This document shows positions 15,079-17,497 of a DNA stretch of 17,497 nt, piece after piece. The stretch lies in contig CAKUOV010000048.1 of the NCBI GenBank assembly GCA_934670115.1, positions 1 to 17,497 of the forward strand. The letters are read 5' to 3'. Both the position numbers and the translations under genes were made by a program. Under the pieces are notes generated by a model that ran no database searches, had not been told where the DNA came from, and worked only from the letters and a program-made list of their open reading frames with translations. Every line of letters starts with the position of its first letter. Position 1 is the stretch's first letter. The DNA comes from an uncultured Eggerthellaceae bacterium. Lineage in GTDB: Bacteria; Actinomycetota; Coriobacteriia; Coriobacteriales; Eggerthellaceae.

Positions 15079-17181
15079 CTACAACGCCTCCTGCTGCTTT
15101 TTCAGCTCTTCTTCAAGTTCCTCATTCAAGATGAACCACTCTTCTTCTTCGGCGGAAATGCGTTGCTTCAAACGCGCATGCTCGGCAATAACATCGCTGC
15201 TTGCGGCCTCGTTGACATAAAAATCGGGGTCAGCCAAAAGCGCCATGATCTCATCCATGCGCGCATTGTCTTTCTCAAGCAGCTTATCCAGCTCGGCAAT
15301 GCGCTTGCGATGCCCCTTGAGCGCGGCATAAGCACGGTTGCGCGCCTCGGCTTCGCGACGCTTCTGCTCTTTGCTTTTCGGCGCACTTTCCTTCGGCGCG
15401 GTCAAAGACGCCGTCCCCTTCGCCTTTGCAGCCGAATCGTCCACTCCACGATGGTTACGCACCGTAACGTTTCCGCCGCCTTTGCCTGCTGCGCCCGCAG
15501 CAGACGTCCCACCAGCGGATTTCGTCGCATTCGTGGAAGCATTTACGCCTGCAGCACCCTTGATGGATGCTTCGGGATTTTCGCCATCAGCCTGGCCCGT
15601 CTTGTACAGATAATAGTCGTAATCGCCATCGAACAACGTGATTTTTCCCGGCATGACCTCCACAATCCTATTGGCAACGCCGCGAATCAAGTGGCGGTCA
15701 TGCGTAATGAAGATAATGGTGCCTTCAAACGAACGCAGCGCTTGCTCCAGAATATCGGCACTCGCAATATCCAAATGGTTCGTAGGTTCGTCCAAACACA
15801 GAAGCGGCGCCGGAGCAACCAGCATTTTCGCCAAAGCGAGACGGCTTTTCTCGCCGCCTGAAAGAACGCTCACGCGCTTCTCAACGGCATCGCCTTCGAA
15901 CAGAAACGCGCCCAAAAGCGTGCGCACTTGCGAGATAGTCCAGCCGGGAGCCACTTTGTCAAGCTCTTCGAAAACCGTGTTTCCGCTGCTCAGCTCTTCA
16001 AGTTGGTGCTGAGCATAATAGCTTTTCGACACGTTTACGCCGTAGCGAATCGTGCCTGCGTCAGGGGAAAGAACCCCCGCAATCATCTTCAGAAGCGTGG
16101 ATTTACCCGCACCGTTCGGACCAACCAACGCAATCTTGTCGCCGCGATACATCGTAAAATCGAAATTGTTGTACACCACGTTTTCGCCATAGGCCTTGCG
16201 AATGCCGCGCAACGTGACCACTTCATCGCCCGTGCGCGGAGGCTGCACAAAGTTGAAATGCACGGTCTTACGCTGCTCGGGCACCACAATGCGCTCGATT
16301 TTCTCCAGCTTGCGCACGCGATCTTGCACTTGCTTCGCTTTCGTGGCCTTGTAGCGGAACTTTTCGATGAACGCTTCCATATGCGCGATCTCTTCAGCTT
16401 GCTTTTCCGCCTCAATGCGCAGTTTTTCCAGGCGTTCCTCGCGCGCTACCAGGTATTTCGAGTAATTCCCCTTGTAAAGAAGCAGTTTGCCATTATCGAT
16501 TTCCGCCACGCGGTCAACCATGTTGTCCATGAAAGCGCGGTCATGGCTTACCACCACAACCGTTCCCTCGTAGCTGCGCAAGAAGCTTTCCAGCCAACGC
16601 ACGCTTTCAAGATCAAGATGGTTCGTGGGTTCGTCCAAAAGCAGGACTTCCGGATTGCGGATAAGAAGCTTTGCCAGCGCGATGCGCATCTGCCAGCCGC
16701 CGGAATACTGGGCAGTCGAATGGCTCAAGTCGCTTTCCTTGAAGCCCAAGCCGAACATGACCGAACGCACTTTCGCTTCAAGCGTGTAGCCGCCCATCAT
16801 CTCAAAGGCGTCGCGCGCACGACCGCACGCCGCCAACTGCTCGGGTGTGGGATTTTCCCCCAGCGCCGCCTCAAGCTCATGCAAGCGTTTCTCGGCCTCT
16901 AAGACCTCAACCTGGGAAGATATAACTTCATCGAAAATGGGGCGATCTTCCATTTCGATTGCTTCCTGCTTTAAATAACCAACTTGAGCGCCATGGGCTA
17001 AAACGACGTTGCCTGAATCGGGATCGTCTTCACCCGATATGATGTTGAGCATGGTCGTTTTGCCGGCACCGTTCGGCCCAACCAGCGCCAAGCGATCGTT
17101 TGCCTCAAGACGAAGCGTCGCGTCTGAAAATAGGGTTCGTCCCCCGTATGATTTCGTTAAGTGTTCCAGCTGAAGAATCAT
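15079..17181 (-). CDS. ABC-F family ATP-binding protein (ribosome-associated ATPase)
   Basis: A soluble twin-ATPase protein without membrane segments. NBD1: GPNGAGKTT (35-43), SGGWQMRIALAK (160-171), LLDEPTNHLD (181-190). NBD2: GPNGAGKST (354-362), SGGEKSRLALAK (441-452), CLDEPTNHLD (462-471). Between them is a basic helical linker (about 245-300) with FRYKATKAKQVQDRV, which in this family enters the ribosomal E site. Residues about 535-605 are a low-complexity Ala/Gly/Ser/Lys stretch and 605-698 a charged coiled coil, resembling the Uup/YdiF/YheS-type C-terminal extension. The family ranges from translation factors to antibiotic-protection proteins. The long coiled coil and housekeeping location favour a ribosome-rescue role, but resistance cannot be excluded. 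The ATG has AAAGGA upstream. It is the first gene of the long minus-strand operon. Confidence 0.92.
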   Translation of the reverse strand: MILQLEHLTKSYGGRTLFSDATLRLEANDRLALVGPNGAGKTTMLNIISGEDDPDSGNVVLAHGAQVGYLKQEAIEMEDRPIFDEVISSQVEVLEAEKRLHELEAALGENPTPEQLAACGRARDAFEMMGGYTLEAKVRSVMFGLGFKESDLSHSTAQYSGGWQMRIALAKLLIRNPEVLLLDEPTNHLDLESVRWLESFLRSYEGTVVVVSHDRAFMDNMVDRVAEIDNGKLLLYKGNYSKYLVAREERLEKLRIEAEKQAEEIAHMEAFIEKFRYKATKAKQVQDRVRKLEKIERIVVPEQRKTVHFNFVQPPRTGDEVVTLRGIRKAYGENVVYNNFDFTMYRGDKIALVGPNGAGKSTLLKMIAGVLSPDAGTIRYGVNVSKSYYAQHQLEELSSGNTVFEELDKVAPGWTISQVRTLLGAFLFEGDAVEKRVSVLSGGEKSRLALAKMLVAPAPLLCLDEPTNHLDIASADILEQALRSFEGTIIFITHDRHLIRGVANRIVEVMPGKITLFDGDYDYYLYKTGQADGENPEASIKGAAGVNASTNATKSAGGTSAAGAAGKGGGNVTVRNHRGVDDSAAKAKGTASLTAPKESAPKSKEQKRREAEARNRAYAALKGHRKRIAELDKLLEKDNARMDEIMALLADPDFYVNEAASSDVIAEHARLKQRISAEEEEWFILNEELEEELKKQQEAL

Positions 17182-17352
17182 GATTTCCTTTTTTCACGTA
17201 CCTGCGGCCCATGCACGCATTCGCACACATGAACGTTTAATTTTACCGTATCAACTGCGAACAGAGCGCGTCAGCAATTCTTTACCACCGATTCGCCACC
17301 GATTTGCCATGCTTAACGCAATGAATAGCCCGCACGCCAAAGCGCCGCATAC
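17182..17352. other. Leader and intergenic stretch upstream of the ABC-F gene
   Basis: No protein gene is credible here. On the minus strand a Shine-Dalgarno (AAAGGA) lies just upstream of the ABC-F start, and an A/T-rich stretch around 17230-17250 (TAAAAT on the minus strand) could hold a -10 box, but no matching -35 was found. An imperfect 11-nt tandem repeat lies at 17285-17306 (CCACCGATTCG then CCACCGATTTG). Confidence 0.4.
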
Positions 17353-17386
17353 AAAAACAGGCCACAAACCTGACGTCTGTGACCTG
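17353..17386 (-). terminator. Strong intrinsic terminator downstream of a tRNA-like 3' end
   Basis: On the minus strand CAGGTCACA pairs with TGTGGCCTG (9 bp, one G-U wobble) around an 11-nt loop, followed directly by five T residues. It begins 11 nt after the encoded CCA of the tRNA-like fragment, the arrangement expected for the native terminator of a tRNA gene. Read on the plus strand there is no T-run, so it acts on minus-strand transcripts only. It would insulate the ABC-F operon from transcription entering from the right. Confidence 0.75.
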
Positions 17387-17397
17387 CGTACATTCAA

Positions 17398-17425
17398 TGG
17401 TGGTCGCTACAGGATTTGAACCCAG
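17398..17425 (-). tRNA. tRNA 3'-end fragment (T-loop, acceptor strand and CCA), likely an attachment-site remnant
   Basis: On the minus strand GGTTCAAATCC matches the universal T-arm/B-box consensus, and is followed by TGTAGCGACC, discriminator A and an encoded CCA ending at 17398. The spacing from T-loop to CCA is exactly that of a tRNA. However, the T-stem pairs poorly (CTGGG against CCTGT). No acceptor 5' strand (about GGTCGCT), D-arm or paired anticodon stem can be drawn in the next 50-60 nt. The pairing breaks down just 5' of the GGTTC, as expected when an element has recombined into the 3' end of a tRNA gene and left a duplicate of that end. The parent tRNA identity cannot be told. An unusual, poorly pairing functional tRNA is a less likely alternative. 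Confidence 0.6.
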
Positions 17426-17459
17426 AGTTTTGCAGTTCGATCACACCGATTCGTTAGCT

Positions 17460-17487
17460 AAGCCGCAGGTCAAGCGGCTTTTCTTTT
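17460..17487 (+). terminator. Plus-strand intrinsic-terminator-like hairpin
   Basis: AAGCCGC (17460-17466) pairs perfectly with GCGGCTT (17474-17480) around a 7-nt loop, followed by TTCTTTTG. This is a good intrinsic terminator for plus-strand transcripts. No plus-strand gene lies upstream of it in this region, so it either guards the boundary against read-through or ends an unrecognised short RNA. Confidence 0.5.
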
Positions 17488-17497
17488 GTCAAATTTC

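Noticed and set aside
15928..16902. 324-codon plus-strand frame opposite the ABC-F gene
   Set aside because: Shadow of the ATPase domains; no independent motif.
17426..17480. Intact tRNA (anticodon GCA, Cys, from a CTGCAAA loop at about 17429-17435)
   Set aside because: The loop looks tRNA-Cys-like, but the flanking bases do not pair into an anticodon stem and there is too little sequence between it and the T-loop for a variable loop plus T-stem.
17487..17492. Perfect TTGACA on the minus strand as a -35 box
   Set aside because: No sequence resembling TATAAT lies 16-18 nt downstream, so it is not supported as a promoter.
17398..17497. 3' end of a tmRNA (ssrA) gene
   Set aside because: tmRNA ends in an Ala-type acceptor (about GCTCCACCA with a G-U third pair). 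Here the acceptor is AGCGACC with A where U is required, and the T-stem pairs poorly.
1..17497. CRISPR arrays, insertion sequences, transposases, toxin-antitoxin or defence genes
   Set aside because: None found by reading either strand; apart from the right edge, every stretch is explained by housekeeping genes and short spacers.

Overview
The window looks like a chromosomal housekeeping segment from an anaerobic actinobacterium of the Coriobacteriia, probably Eggerthellaceae. That placement is inferred from the protein sequences, a G+C content of roughly 50-55% by eye, and the mix of Clostridia-like gene order with actinobacterial-style proteins. No single marker proves it. Seventeen protein genes are supported. 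Sixteen run on the minus strand and one on the plus strand, and coding density is very high.

Minus-strand block A (1-3365), in transcription order: ribulose-phosphate 3-epimerase (rpe), a class V cysteine desulfurase, a PHP-domain histidinol-phosphatase-like hydrolase, and a NIF3-like metal protein cut by the left edge. A short divergent promoter region (3366-3528) separates it from the only plus-strand gene (3529-4029). That gene encodes an O6-alkylguanine-DNA alkyltransferase homologue in which Thr replaces the acceptor Cys. It ends at a stem-loop in the gap to the converging gpsA.

Minus-strand block B (4072-17181) is a long supra-operon: ABC-F ATPase, trmL, M50 site-2-type protease, scpA, scpB, an RluB-type pseudouridine synthase, cmk, plsC, ispH, a PDZ/radical-SAM DUF512 protein, der, plsY and gpsA. 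Most junctions overlap or are under 15 nt. Wider gaps lie before scpB (46 nt), cmk (160 nt), plsC (100 nt) and der (104 nt), so internal promoters are possible. The block joins phospholipid synthesis (gpsA makes glycerol-3-phosphate, plsY adds the first acyl chain, plsC the second) with isoprenoid synthesis (ispH), CMP/dCMP phosphorylation (cmk), ribosome and tRNA maturation (der, RluB-type enzyme, trmL, ABC-F) and chromosome condensation (scpA/scpB with SMC).

The right edge (17182-17497) has no protein gene. It holds the ABC-F leader, a strong minus-strand terminator, a tRNA 3'-end fragment ending in CCA on the minus strand, and a plus-strand terminator-like hairpin. The tRNA fragment has no recognisable 5' half. 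The best reading is an attachment-site scar, with an integrated element possibly starting here and extending past the window. No CRISPR array, insertion sequence, defence system or riboswitch was seen.
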